From M3007 sp046299435 (GTDB lineage Bacteria; Bacteroidota; Bacteroidia; Chitinophagales; Saprospiraceae): 64,000 bases of DNA. Positions 8,767-17,332 of this stretch are shown one piece after another. Under the pieces are notes generated by a model, which did no database searches, was not told the DNA's origin, and saw only the letters and a list, made by a program, of their open reading frames with translations. Made by a program: the position numbers and the translations under genes. The DNA lies in NCBI GenBank assembly GCA_046299435.1, contig JBKBIC010000001.1, forward strand, positions 1 to 64,000, read 5' to 3'. The number at the start of each line of letters is the position of its first letter. Positions within the stretch are counted from its first letter, which is position 1.

Positions 8767-9357
8767 ATGAAAAACTGGTCTTTGATTCTGAACATCGTCC
8801 TGCTGGCTGCCGTCGGGCATTTGTACTACCTGAATTTTTCCAAAAAATCGCCCGCCGAGGCGCAGGTCATCGCGCCGCCAGCATCGGCCAGCGGCGGTGT
8901 GCGGATTGCCTTCGTGAACGCCGACTCGCTGAACGAAAAATACGTCTGGCTGAAAGAGCAGAGCGCGGCCATCAAGCAGCGCGTGGCGAACGCCGAAAAA
9001 GCGATGGAGGCCAAGCAAAGCACACTCGAACGCGATTTCATGGCCTTGCAGGAAAAGTACCAGACCGGCACGGTGCCACCCGCCGAGATTGAAAAAGAAG
9101 CCGCCGCCCTCGAAGAACGCCGCCAACGCCTCATGCGCGAGGGCATGAACCTCGAAAAACAACTCGCCGAGGAGGCCGACAAAGCCCGCAACGACATGAT
9201 GACCAACCTCGAAGCGCAGCTGAAAACCATTCAAGCCCAAATCGGGTACGACTATATCCTTTCGTACCAGCGCGGCGCAGGCCAAATCCTGCTGACCAAC
9301 GACAGCCTCAACATCACCCGGCAGGTGCTGGACTTGCTGAACGCGAAAAAGCAATAG
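8767..9357 (+). CDS. OmpH/Skp-family periplasmic chaperone-like protein
   Basis: 196 residues from the ATG at 8767, which gives an N-terminal membrane or signal segment (5-24). Residues 45-150 are a charged, heptad-rich coiled coil (AFVNADSLNEKYVWLKEQ ... EEADKARNDMMTNLEAQLK), and the end has the typical ILSYQRGAGQILLTNDSLNIT pattern. OmpH/Skp proteins hold unfolded outer-membrane proteins in the periplasm. It has its own promoter and is followed 45 bp later by a T9SS cargo gene on the same strand. Confidence 0.88.
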   Translation: MKNWSLILNIVLLAAVGHLYYLNFSKKSPAEAQVIAPPASASGGVRIAFVNADSLNEKYVWLKEQSAAIKQRVANAEKAMEAKQSTLERDFMALQEKYQTGTVPPAEIEKEAAALEERRQRLMREGMNLEKQLAEEADKARNDMMTNLEAQLKTIQAQIGYDYILSYQRGAGQILLTNDSLNITRQVLDLLNAKKQ

Positions 9358-9402
9358 GCTTTGATGTTCACCGAAACCACTTCACCCAACCTATTTCGCC
9401 GC

Positions 9403-10296
9403 ATGAAAAACCTTGTTTGCTCGTCTGTTTTTTTACTGTGCCACGCCGTGTTTTTTGCCCAAAATTGGAGCATTGGTGCCCACTGGGTTTATGAGACCGG
9501 GCTTTCGTGGCCTTCGTGGCCGCCACCGTCTCCGCCTTCCTACACCACTTTTACCAAAGAGCGGGACACGCTTGTGCAAGGCCGGGTGTGCAGCGCGATT
9601 CGAGAAAAAGACGTAGCCATAAATTCGCAGAACATGGTCGTCGAACACCCGCGCACCATGCACATCCTGTGGCAAGACGGGCCGCGTGTCTGGTACTTCG
9701 ACTCCAAACTTTCCGAGTTTTTCCCGTTGTACGATTTCAGCAAAAACGCGGGCGACACACTTGAAATATACAGCGTTTGGGAATGGGGTTCGGCCTATGT
9801 TTTGCGAGCGAGGATTGATTCCGTCACCCAAGTCCAATCGGGCGGCCACTCCCTCAAAGTGCAATGGATTTCGACGGTTTTTCCTGCCCCGCCCTTTGTT
9901 TTGAACGGCCCGATTTACGAAGGCATCGGCGGGCGGCAGCACTTGTTTCCGATTCCGGGTTTCGTTGACCCGCAGCCCTGGGGCTGGTTGCAGTGTTTTT
10001 CGGATTCGACGCTGACCTTTCCCGAAGGCTCGGACTGCCGCGTGACCGTCGGCGCAGATGAAATCGCGGGAGCTGTTTCGTTGAAAATCTACCCCAACCC
10101 AAGCGCGGGCCTGCTCATCGTCGAAGCCGATAACGTGCAGAAAATCAGTGTGTTCGACGTGCTGGGCAATTTGGTCGAAAGCCAAACCGGGGCAGGCCAA
10201 GTGTCAATCCAGCATTTACCGGACGGCGTTTATTTCGTGGCGGCTCGAATCGGCAACCGCGATTTTTTCAGAAAAATAGTCAAAGAGACAAGATGA
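9403..10296 (+). CDS. Secreted protein with T9SS C-terminal sorting domain
   Basis: 297 residues from the ATG at 9403. An in-frame TTG/ATG upstream is less likely because it buries the signal peptide MKNLVCSSVFLLCHAVFFAQ. The middle has no domain I recognise. The last 75 residues are a type A T9SS sorting domain, starting KIYPNPSAGLLIVEADN and continuing ISVFDVLGNLV and LPDGVYFVAARIGN. The protein is therefore exported and released or attached at the cell surface. Its stop codon overlaps the start of the EVE gene (ATGA). Confidence 0.85.
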   Translation: MKNLVCSSVFLLCHAVFFAQNWSIGAHWVYETGLSWPSWPPPSPPSYTTFTKERDTLVQGRVCSAIREKDVAINSQNMVVEHPRTMHILWQDGPRVWYFDSKLSEFFPLYDFSKNAGDTLEIYSVWEWGSAYVLRARIDSVTQVQSGGHSLKVQWISTVFPAPPFVLNGPIYEGIGGRQHLFPIPGFVDPQPWGWLQCFSDSTLTFPEGSDCRVTVGADEIAGAVSLKIYPNPSAGLLIVEADNVQKISVFDVLGNLVESQTGAGQVSIQHLPDGVYFVAARIGNRDFFRKIVKETR

Positions 10297-10709
10297 ACTA
10301 CTGGCTCGTCAAATCCGAACCCGACGTTTTTTCCTACCAACAACTCGTCGCCGACGGACAAACCCGCTGGGACGGTGTGCGGAACTACCAAGCCCGCAAC
10401 AACCTCCGGGCCATGAAAGTCGGCGACCTGTGCCTGTTTTACCACAGCAACATCGGCCTCGAAATCGTGGGCATCGCCCGCGTCAGCCGCGAAGCCTACC
10501 CCGACCCGACGGCGGAATCCGGCGATTGGTCGGCGGTGGACATGGTGCCGGTCAAGGCGTTCACGAAGCCCGTGCCACTGCCCGTCATCAAAGCCACGCC
10601 CGCCCTGCAAAACCTGCTGCTCGTCCGCAACCCGCGCATTTCCACCATGCCTGTCAGCCCAGAAGAGTGGGAAATCCTGCTCCAAATGGGCGAAACTGTC
10701 ATTGAGTGA
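10293..10709 (+). CDS. EVE domain-containing protein
   Basis: 138 residues, one EVE domain over almost the whole length. Recognisable parts are MNYWLVKSEPDVFSYQQL, WDGVRNYQARNNLRAMKVGD, CLFYHSN and VRNPRISTMPVSPEEWEILL. EVE domains are PUA-like folds that bind modified bases in DNA or RNA; the ligand here is unknown. The ATG overlaps the preceding stop by four bases (ATGA), so the two genes are probably cotranslated. The stop codon lies inside the first arm of the hairpin at 10704-10757. Confidence 0.93.
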   Translation: MNYWLVKSEPDVFSYQQLVADGQTRWDGVRNYQARNNLRAMKVGDLCLFYHSNIGLEIVGIARVSREAYPDPTAESGDWSAVDMVPVKAFTKPVPLPVIKATPALQNLLLVRNPRISTMPVSPEEWEILLQMGETVIE

Positions 10710-10757
10710 ATGAGCGAATGAGTGATTTACGAAAATCGCTCATTCGCTCATTCACTC
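10704..10757. repeat. Composite inverted repeat between the EVE gene and folA
   Basis: Two 25-base arms (10704-10728 and 10733-10757) match as inverted copies at 24 of 25 positions, with a 4-base loop. Each arm is built of GAATGAG-like words, and more copies of the word run to the folA start at 10783. It could fold in the EVE-folA message. Confidence 0.9.
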
Positions 10758-10782
10758 ATTTACTCAATGACTCATTCACTCA

Positions 10783-11280
10783 ATGCTTGTCTCCGCTATC
10801 GTCGCCGTCGCCAAAAACAATGTCATCGGCAAAGACAACCAAATCCCTTGGTACCTGCCCGCCGACCTCGCGTGGTTCAAACGCTGCACGCTCGGCCACG
10901 CGGTCATCATGGGCCGCAAGTGTTTTCGCAGCATCGGGCGGCCCCTGCCCAAGCGCACGAATATCGTCATCACCCGCGACCCGTTTTTCGTGGCCGACGG
11001 CGTGGTGATTGTCAACTCCATCGAGGCCGCGCTTGATTATGCTTTCGACGCGGGCGAGACCGAGGCATTCATCATCGGCGGCGGCGAGATTTACCGCCAA
11101 AGTGTCGAGTTCTGGGACAAAATCTACCTGACCGAAGTGGACTTGGAAACCAAAGGCGATGTGTTTTTCCCCGAAACCGACCCCACCGCGTGGCGCGAAA
11201 CCTTCCGCGAGGCGCACGAGCCAGATGCGAAAAACGAGTGGCCTTTCGTGTTCCGCATCTTGGAAAAAATCGAGGTTTGA
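10783..11280 (+). CDS. folA: Dihydrofolate reductase
   Basis: 165 residues, normal for bacterial DHFR. It reduces dihydrofolate to tetrahydrofolate with NADPH in the cytoplasm. Visible family motifs are MLVSAIVAVAKNNVIGKDNQ, the IPWYLPADLAWFK active-site helix with its acidic residue (D28), VIMGRKCFRSIGRPLP for cofactor binding, and FIIGGGEIYRQ. The start sits directly after the composite repeat, 73 bp beyond the EVE stop. A glycosyltransferase gene follows on the same strand. Confidence 0.95.
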   Translation: MLVSAIVAVAKNNVIGKDNQIPWYLPADLAWFKRCTLGHAVIMGRKCFRSIGRPLPKRTNIVITRDPFFVADGVVIVNSIEAALDYAFDAGETEAFIIGGGEIYRQSVEFWDKIYLTEVDLETKGDVFFPETDPTAWRETFREAHEPDAKNEWPFVFRILEKIEV

Positions 11281-11304
11281 CCCCTCGAAACCGACCCATT
11301 GCTC

Positions 11305-12189
11305 ATGCTCGATTTCCAAAAATCATCGCCGAAAGCGGCCAGTCAGCCGGAGCGTTTTTCTATCGTTATCCCGACTTGGAACAACCTTGCCTACCTCCAA
11401 CTGCTCGTGCGGAGCCTGCGTGAAAACTCGGCTTTCCGGCATCAAATCATCGTCGTTGTCAATGAAGGCCGCGACGGCACGCTGGATTGGGTGCGCGCCC
11501 AGCCCGACCTCGACTGGGTGTTTTTCCCCGAAAACGCGGGTATTTGCTATGCCCTCAATGCCTGCCGCCCGCTCGTGCGGACGGATTTTTTCGCCTATTT
11601 CAACGACGACATGTACGCCTGCCCCGGCTGGGACGAGGCACTTTGGCGCGAAATCGGGGACATCGGCCACCGCTCATTTTTCCTGTCGAGCACGATGATT
11701 GAACCGACGGAAACGGGGAACGCTTGCGTCGTCGTGCGCAATTTTGGCTCCGAACCTGCTGATTTTCAGGAAGATAAATTGCTCGCCGAGTTTGCCGCGC
11801 TGCCCAAAAACAACTGGCAGGGCGCGACTTGGCCACCCAACGTCGTGCCGCTCGAACTGTGGGATTTGGTCGGCGGATACAGCGTGGAGTTTTCGCCGGG
11901 GATGTACTCCGACCCCGATTTCTCGAAAAAACTCTGGGACGCGGGCGTGCGGCTGTTCAAAGGGGTGGGCGCGAGCCGCGTCTATCATTTCGGCTCGAAA
12001 TCCACGCGCCGCGCCCGCCGCAACCGGGGCAGCGACACCTTCCTCCGCAAATGGGGCATCCCGTCGAGCCTGTTCATCCGGCGGCACCTGCGGCGCGGCC
12101 AAGACTGGGATGGCCCGCTCGCCGAGCCGGTTTTGACTTGGGCCGACCAACTGAAAATCCGCTGGAAAAAGTGGCAGTCGCTGGTTTGA
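11305..12189 (+). CDS. Glycosyltransferase family 2 protein
   Basis: 294 residues from the ATG at 11305; a TTG six bases earlier is in frame but less likely. A GT-A fold is indicated by FSIVIPTWNNLAYLQLLVRS (18-37), IIVVVNEGRDGTLDW, and the metal-binding acidic pair D101-D102 in YFNDDMYACPGWDEA. The C-terminus is basic (KSTRRARRNRGSDTF). It would transfer a sugar from a nucleotide donor to a glycan or lipid; donor and acceptor cannot be read from the sequence. No other glycan gene is adjacent. Confidence 0.88.
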   Translation: MLDFQKSSPKAASQPERFSIVIPTWNNLAYLQLLVRSLRENSAFRHQIIVVVNEGRDGTLDWVRAQPDLDWVFFPENAGICYALNACRPLVRTDFFAYFNDDMYACPGWDEALWREIGDIGHRSFFLSSTMIEPTETGNACVVVRNFGSEPADFQEDKLLAEFAALPKNNWQGATWPPNVVPLELWDLVGGYSVEFSPGMYSDPDFSKKLWDAGVRLFKGVGASRVYHFGSKSTRRARRNRGSDTFLRKWGIPSSLFIRRHLRRGQDWDGPLAEPVLTWADQLKIRWKKWQSLV

Positions 12190-12248
12190 CACGCCCCGTT
12201 TTTCAAACAAAAAATTGATAATTCGGCCTACCTTGCCGCGCCCAAAAC

Positions 12249-12271
12249 CGGGCGGGATTTGCCCGTTTTTT
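12249..12271 (+). terminator. Possible terminator before polA
   Basis: CGGGC / GCCCG stem (12249-12253 and 12261-12265) with a 7-base loop, followed by six T. The stem is short but well placed after the glycosyltransferase gene. Confidence 0.55.
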
Positions 12272-12303
12272 CCAATTCCCACATCAGCACACTGCCTCGT
12301 CCC

Positions 12304-15198
12304 ATGTCGAAAAAACTTTTCCTCCTCGACGGCCACGCCCTCGTCTATCGCGCCCATTATGCGTTCATTGCCAGACCTTTATTGAACTCAAAAGGCTGGA
12401 ACGTCTCCGCCGTGCAGGGCTTCATCCGCACACTTTGGGACATGATGCACACCGAAAAACCGACGCACTTGGCTGTCATGTTCGACCCGCATGGGGGCAC
12501 GTTTCGCCACGAAAAATTCGAGGCGTACAAGGCCAACCGCGAGGCCCAACCGGAGGACATCACCTTCGCCATCCCCTGGATTATGAAAATCTTGGAGGCC
12601 ATGCGCATTCCGGTGGTCATCGTGCCCAATTATGAGGCCGACGACGTGATTGGCACCGTCGCAAAACAGGCCGAGCGCGTGGGTTACGACGTGTTCATGG
12701 TCACGCCCGACAAGGACTACGGCCAACTCGTGGACGACCATATTTTCGTGTACAAACCCGGCAAATCGGGCGGCGACGCGGAAATCTGGGGCAAAAAAGA
12801 GGTCTGCGAAAAATGGGGCATCCGCCGCGTCGAGCAAGTCATTGACGTGCTGGCCCTCATGGGCGACGCGGTGGACAACATCCCCGGCCTGCCCGGCATC
12901 GGCGAAAAAACCGCCGTGAAACTGCTCGAAGAATTTGACACAGTGGAAAACCTGCTCGCCAACGCCGACAAACTGAAAGGCAAACAGCAGGAAATCGTCA
13001 AAACCCACCACGAAAAAGCCACCCTCTCCAAATGGCTCGCCACGATTGATGTGAACGTGCCGATTGATTTTGACGAAACGCAGTACGAAATCGAGCCGTT
13101 CGACCGCGACGCGCTGCTCGACATTTTCAAAGAACTCGAATTCCGAAGCCTCGCCGAGGCCATTTTGAAAAGCCCACTGGCGGGAGGGCCGACCACGCCC
13201 CCCAGCCCCCTAAAAGGGGAGTCGGGCGCGGCGAAAACAGGGAAATCTGCAAAAAAGGCTCCCCCTTCAGGGGGCGGGGGGGGTGATGCGAGTGGCCAAT
13301 TTTCCCTTTTTGGCGACGACCCAGCCGCCCAGCCTGTCGGTGGCATCACGGAAACCGACGGTGTGGCGCACCGCATCGCGGACAAAAACATCCACAACAC
13401 ACCACACGAGTATCGCCTCGCCGAGACGGCTGCCGAGCGGGCTGATTTGCTGAAAATTTTGGAGGCCAGCCCCTCCATTTGCTACGACTCGGAGACGACC
13501 GCACTCGATGCGACGCAGGCCGAGTTGGTCGGCTTTTCATTTGCCACAAAGCCCGGCGAGGCATGGTATGTGCCCATCCCCGCCGAGCGCGAGGAGGCGC
13601 AAAAAGTCGTGGAAGAATTCAGGCAAGTCTTTGAAAATGAGGCGATTGAGAAAGTCGGGCAGAACCTGAAATACGATGCCATCGTGCTGAAAAACTACGG
13701 TGTGGAGCTGCGCGGTTTTTACTGGGACACCATGCTGGCGCACTACCTCTGGGAGCCGGAACTGCGCCACAACATGAATTTTTTGGCCGAAACCTACCTC
13801 AATTACGCGCCCGTCAAAATCGAAGAACTCATCGGCAAAAAGGGCGCGGCGCAGGGAAATATGCGCGACGTGCCGCTCGAAAAAATCAAAGAATACGCGG
13901 GCGAAGACGCAGACATCACGCTGCAACTGCGCGATTTCCTTGCCCCGAAATTGGCCGAAAACAAACTCGAAAAACTCTTCCGCGAGGTCGAAACGCCGCT
14001 CGTGAAAGTGCTGACCGACATCGAACACGCGGGCGTGCGGATTGACCCCGATTTCCTGCGCGAATACTCGAAGGAACTGGCCGTGCAGATTCAAGTTTTG
14101 GAACAAAAAATCCTCGACACGACGGGCTACACCTTCAACGTCGCCAGCCCCAAGCAGGTCGGCGAGGTGCTTTTCGACCGCATGAAAATCCCCTATCCGG
14201 GCCGCAAAATGAAATCCGGCCAATACTCCACCGACGACGACACGCTCTCGCAAGTGGCTGAAAACGTGCCAGTTGCGCGCGACATCCTTGCCCATCGCGG
14301 CCTGATGAAACTCAAAAGCACCTACGTGGACGCGCTGCCGCAAATGGTCAACCCGCTCACCGGGCGCGTCCATTCGCAGTTCAACCAAACCATCGCGGCC
14401 ACCGGGCGGCTCAGCAGCCAAAACCCGAACCTGCAAAACATCCCCATCCGTACGCCCGAAGGCCGCAAGGTGCGCGAGGCGTTCATCCCCCGCGACGACG
14501 AGCACGTGCTGCTTTCGGCGGACTATTCGCAAATCGAACTGCGGCTCATCGCCGAAATCAGCGGCGACGAAGCCATGCTCAATGCCTTCCAAAAAGGGCT
14601 GGACATCCACACCGCCACCGCCGCCGGGGTCTATGGCGTGCCGCTCGCGGAGGTTACGAGCGAGCAGCGCCGGGCGGCGAAAACCGTCAATTTCAGCATC
14701 ATCTACGGCGCGGGCGCGAGCAATCTTTCGAGCCAGCTCGGCATCAAACGAACTGAAGCTAAAGAGTTGATAGAGAATTACTTTCGTCAGTATTCCGGCC
14801 TCAAAAAATACATGGAAACGACCGTCGAATTCGCCCGCACGAACGGCTACGTCGAGACGCTGTTGGGTCGCCGCCGCAACCTCCGCGACATCAATTCCGG
14901 CAACGGTATGATGCGCTCGATGGCCGAGCGCATCGCCATCAACACGCCCATCCAAGGCACGGCCGCCGACCTCATCAAAGTGGCGATGATAAACATCCGC
15001 GAAGCCATGCGGGCGGGCGGTTTCCAATCAAAAATGATTTTGCAAGTCCACGACGAGCTTGTGTTCGATGCCCGGATGGACGAACTCGACCGCCTAAAAC
15101 CCATCATCCGCGAAAAAATGGAGACCGCTATCCCCAATTTGCGCGTCCCGATTTTGGTGGAAATGGGCACGGGGCACAATTGGTTGGAGGCGCATTGA
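12304..15198 (+). CDS. polA: DNA polymerase I
   Basis: 964 residues from the ATG at 12304. Three domains are complete. The 5'-3' exonuclease (1-290) has LFLLDGHALVYRAHYAF and the helix-hairpin-helix NIPGLPGIGEKTA. The 3'-5' proofreading domain (about 375-560) keeps its motifs: YDSETT (Exo I), NLKYDAIVL (Exo II) and YAGEDADIT (Exo III). The polymerase has motif A SADYSQIELRLIAEISGD, motif B RRAAKTVNFSIIYGAG and motif C QVHDELVF. It fills gaps in repair and removes RNA primers. An unusual Pro/Gly/Lys-rich linker (about 298-330) separates the first two domains. It is encoded by a composite repeat element in frame. Confidence 0.97.
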   Translation: MSKKLFLLDGHALVYRAHYAFIARPLLNSKGWNVSAVQGFIRTLWDMMHTEKPTHLAVMFDPHGGTFRHEKFEAYKANREAQPEDITFAIPWIMKILEAMRIPVVIVPNYEADDVIGTVAKQAERVGYDVFMVTPDKDYGQLVDDHIFVYKPGKSGGDAEIWGKKEVCEKWGIRRVEQVIDVLALMGDAVDNIPGLPGIGEKTAVKLLEEFDTVENLLANADKLKGKQQEIVKTHHEKATLSKWLATIDVNVPIDFDETQYEIEPFDRDALLDIFKELEFRSLAEAILKSPLAGGPTTPPSPLKGESGAAKTGKSAKKAPPSGGGGGDASGQFSLFGDDPAAQPVGGITETDGVAHRIADKNIHNTPHEYRLAETAAERADLLKILEASPSICYDSETTALDATQAELVGFSFATKPGEAWYVPIPAEREEAQKVVEEFRQVFENEAIEKVGQNLKYDAIVLKNYGVELRGFYWDTMLAHYLWEPELRHNMNFLAETYLNYAPVKIEELIGKKGAAQGNMRDVPLEKIKEYAGEDADITLQLRDFLAPKLAENKLEKLFREVETPLVKVLTDIEHAGVRIDPDFLREYSKELAVQIQVLEQKILDTTGYTFNVASPKQVGEVLFDRMKIPYPGRKMKSGQYSTDDDTLSQVAENVPVARDILAHRGLMKLKSTYVDALPQMVNPLTGRVHSQFNQTIAATGRLSSQNPNLQNIPIRTPEGRKVREAFIPRDDEHVLLSADYSQIELRLIAEISGDEAMLNAFQKGLDIHTATAAGVYGVPLAEVTSEQRRAAKTVNFSIIYGAGASNLSSQLGIKRTEAKELIENYFRQYSGLKKYMETTVEFARTNGYVETLLGRRRNLRDINSGNGMMRSMAERIAINTPIQGTAADLIKVAMINIREAMRAGGFQSKMILQVHDELVFDARMDELDRLKPIIREKMETAIPNLRVPILVEMGTGHNWLEAH
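13198..13284. repeat. Composite G/C-run inverted repeat inserted in frame in polA
   Basis: Two inverted arms, about 13198-13222 and 13259-13284. Each is itself a small palindrome (CCCCCTAAAAGGGG and CCCCCTTCAGGGGG) extended by C- or G-runs. The spacing looks like a mobile intergenic repeat rather than ordinary coding sequence, yet the reading frame stays open. Confidence 0.8.
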
Positions 15199-15291
15199 GG
15201 TTTTTTTCGTGGTTTGGGGCACTTATCGGGGCCATTTCGGGAACTTTGCGCAGTTTTCCCAACCCATCTCAAATCAACACTCACTCCACAC

Positions 15292-16953
15292 ATGAAATTG
15301 AAACTCACGCTGGCGATGCTCATGGCTTTCGCCTCGCTTTTTGCCCAAAGCCCCGACTCGCTCCAACGAATCGTGGAGGAACGCCTCCGCCGAGCCACCA
15401 TTGGCGACGCACCCGACCCGCAACCCTTCGGAAAAAGCATCACCGCCGCCGATATGAAAGTGCTGATTGACTCGCTGGCCGGGCGCACGTTCGCCGGGCG
15501 CGAAACCGGGACCGAAGGCCAACGATTGGCGGCAGACTACATCGCCGCGCAATTTACATCCATCGGGCTGACCAAGCCCCGCGAGACCAACTCGTTTTTC
15601 CAAGAAATCGCCCTCCAAAACAGCACTTGGAAAGACTTGGCCCTCAAAATCGGTGGGCGCGACATGAAGAAAAACACTGACTTCTACGTCTTCCCGGCCC
15701 TGTGCCCCGATGTGCCGACACTCGCCGCCAAAGAGGTCGTGTTCGTGGGCTATGGCATCCAAGAAGGCCAATACAACGACTACGGCAAGGCCGATGTGGC
15801 GGGCAAAATCGTCGTGTTCTACGACGGTGAGCCACTCAACCCGGCGGGCAATCTCTCCCTCATCACAGGCACGGAGCTGCGCTCGGCGTGGGCGACCGAT
15901 TGGAAAAAGAAGGTGCGCCTCGCCAAGCAAAAAGGCGCGGCGGCGGCTTTCATCATTGATGCGAAACTGGCCGAAAACGTGCAAAAGAACCGCCGCGCCC
16001 TCTCCAACTGGGGCTGGCAACCCACGTCCACATCAGGCAAAATAAGCGACCAAACCAAAGACCTCGCACCGCACGCTTTCATCTCCACCGGCACTTTTGA
16101 GGCGTTGGCCGCCGAGAAAGCGGAGAAAGTAGCCGAGGCTATGGCCGATTTGCGGGCGGGCAAAGGCTTCAAACCCTTGAAAATCAAGGCACAAGTAGAG
16201 GCCAGTTTCGACCGCGAGGTCAAGACGCTCGAAGGCTCGAACGTGCTCGGCATCATCGAGGGCACCGACCCCGTGCTGAAAAACCAATATGTGCTCATCA
16301 CCGCGCACTATGACCACCTCGGCGCGGTGGATTCGACCAAGATTTATTATGGCGCGGACGACAACGCCTCCGGCACGGCAGCCGTCATCGAAATCGCGCA
16401 AGCATTTGCGGAAGCCAAAAAACAGGGCATCGGCCCGAAGCGCACGGTGGTTTGCATGCTCGTCAGCGGAGAGGAAAAAGGGCTGCTCGGCTCCAAGTTT
16501 TACACCGAGTTCCCGGTTCTGCCGCTCAACCAGACCATCTGCAACATCAACATTGACATGGTGGGCCGCGTGGACAAAGAGCACGCCTCCGACCCGAACT
16601 ACATCTACGTCATCGGCGGCGACCGCACCAGCAAAGACCTCCACGACATCACCGAGGACGCGAACAAACGCTTCACGAAAATGTCGCTCGATTACAAGTA
16701 CAACGACCCCAGAGACCCCAACCACTACTTCGAGCGCAGCGACCACTACAACTTCGTGATGAAGGGCATCCCGGCCACGTTCTTCTTCAACGGAACCCAC
16801 GACGACTACCACAAGCCCACCGACACGCCCGATAAAATCAATTTCGACGCAGCGGCCAAACGGGCACAACTGGCCTTTTACACCGCATGGCAAGTGGCCT
16901 GCCGAGGCCGCCAGCTGTCCGTTGATTTCTCGCCCGAAAAACTGAAAAACTGA
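15292..16953 (+). CDS. M28 family metallopeptidase with PA-like insert, secreted
   Basis: 553 residues from the ATG at 15292, which gives the signal peptide MKLKLTLAMLMAFASLFAQ. Residues 60-90 carry LAGRTFAGRETGTEGQRLAADYI, the usual N-terminal part of M28 enzymes. A PA-like region lies around 120-290. The zinc sites are seen in ITAHYDHLG, YGADDNASGTAAVIE, VSGEEKGLLGS, NINIDMVGR and THDDYHKPTDTPDKI. M28 enzymes are aminopeptidases acting outside the cytoplasm; the substrate is unknown. It is a single gene closed by a strong terminator. Confidence 0.93.
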   Translation: MKLKLTLAMLMAFASLFAQSPDSLQRIVEERLRRATIGDAPDPQPFGKSITAADMKVLIDSLAGRTFAGRETGTEGQRLAADYIAAQFTSIGLTKPRETNSFFQEIALQNSTWKDLALKIGGRDMKKNTDFYVFPALCPDVPTLAAKEVVFVGYGIQEGQYNDYGKADVAGKIVVFYDGEPLNPAGNLSLITGTELRSAWATDWKKKVRLAKQKGAAAAFIIDAKLAENVQKNRRALSNWGWQPTSTSGKISDQTKDLAPHAFISTGTFEALAAEKAEKVAEAMADLRAGKGFKPLKIKAQVEASFDREVKTLEGSNVLGIIEGTDPVLKNQYVLITAHYDHLGAVDSTKIYYGADDNASGTAAVIEIAQAFAEAKKQGIGPKRTVVCMLVSGEEKGLLGSKFYTEFPVLPLNQTICNINIDMVGRVDKEHASDPNYIYVIGGDRTSKDLHDITEDANKRFTKMSLDYKYNDPRDPNHYFERSDHYNFVMKGIPATFFFNGTHDDYHKPTDTPDKINFDAAAKRAQLAFYTAWQVACRGRQLSVDFSPEKLKN

Positions 16954-16982
16954 TTTCCAATCGCGCACTTTTTCAGGCAAGC

Positions 16983-17022
16983 GCGGCCCGCCGGAAGCAC
17001 CTCCGGCGGGCCGCTGTTTTTT
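16983..17022 (+). terminator. Strong Rho-independent terminator after the M28 gene
   Basis: Perfect 13-bp GC-rich stem (16983-16995 and 17002-17014) with a 6-base loop, followed by TGTTTTTT. Confidence 0.93.
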
Positions 17023-17332
17023 GCGCAACCGAACAAGGGCGTTCGTTTTCGGACAAAACCTTTCCCTGAAAACATCCCTAAATCATTGATAAACACCGTC
17101 TTGGCAAAACGGCACATGGCTTGGCCTGCCTTCATCGGCGATTCCATTTTACAAACCAAGCCGTTCCAAGCTATGATTCGAAGCTATCCCAACTCACCCC
17201 CGCAACCATAATATTCAATGACGGATGTTGGCTCGGGCAGCATTGGCCAATCCGGTGAAAAGTTTGCGAAGCGAGTAAAATGCCAGCCCCGACAAACCGC
17301 TCCTCCAACTTTTTGAAAAACAAATCCCGCTT
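17023..17332. other. Gene-free interval before the permease pair
   Basis: 310 bp with no credible gene and no TAnnTTTG element that I can place with confidence. It presumably holds the promoter of the two permease genes. Confidence 0.3.

Noticed and set aside
13537..15027. Minus-strand frame of 496 codons opposite polA
   Set aside because: Antisense of conserved polymerase motifs; no family features.
17090..17140. Sigma-54 promoter before the permease pair
   Set aside because: GGCACATGGCTTGGC looks similar, but the GG and GC are 11 bases apart, not the required 10.
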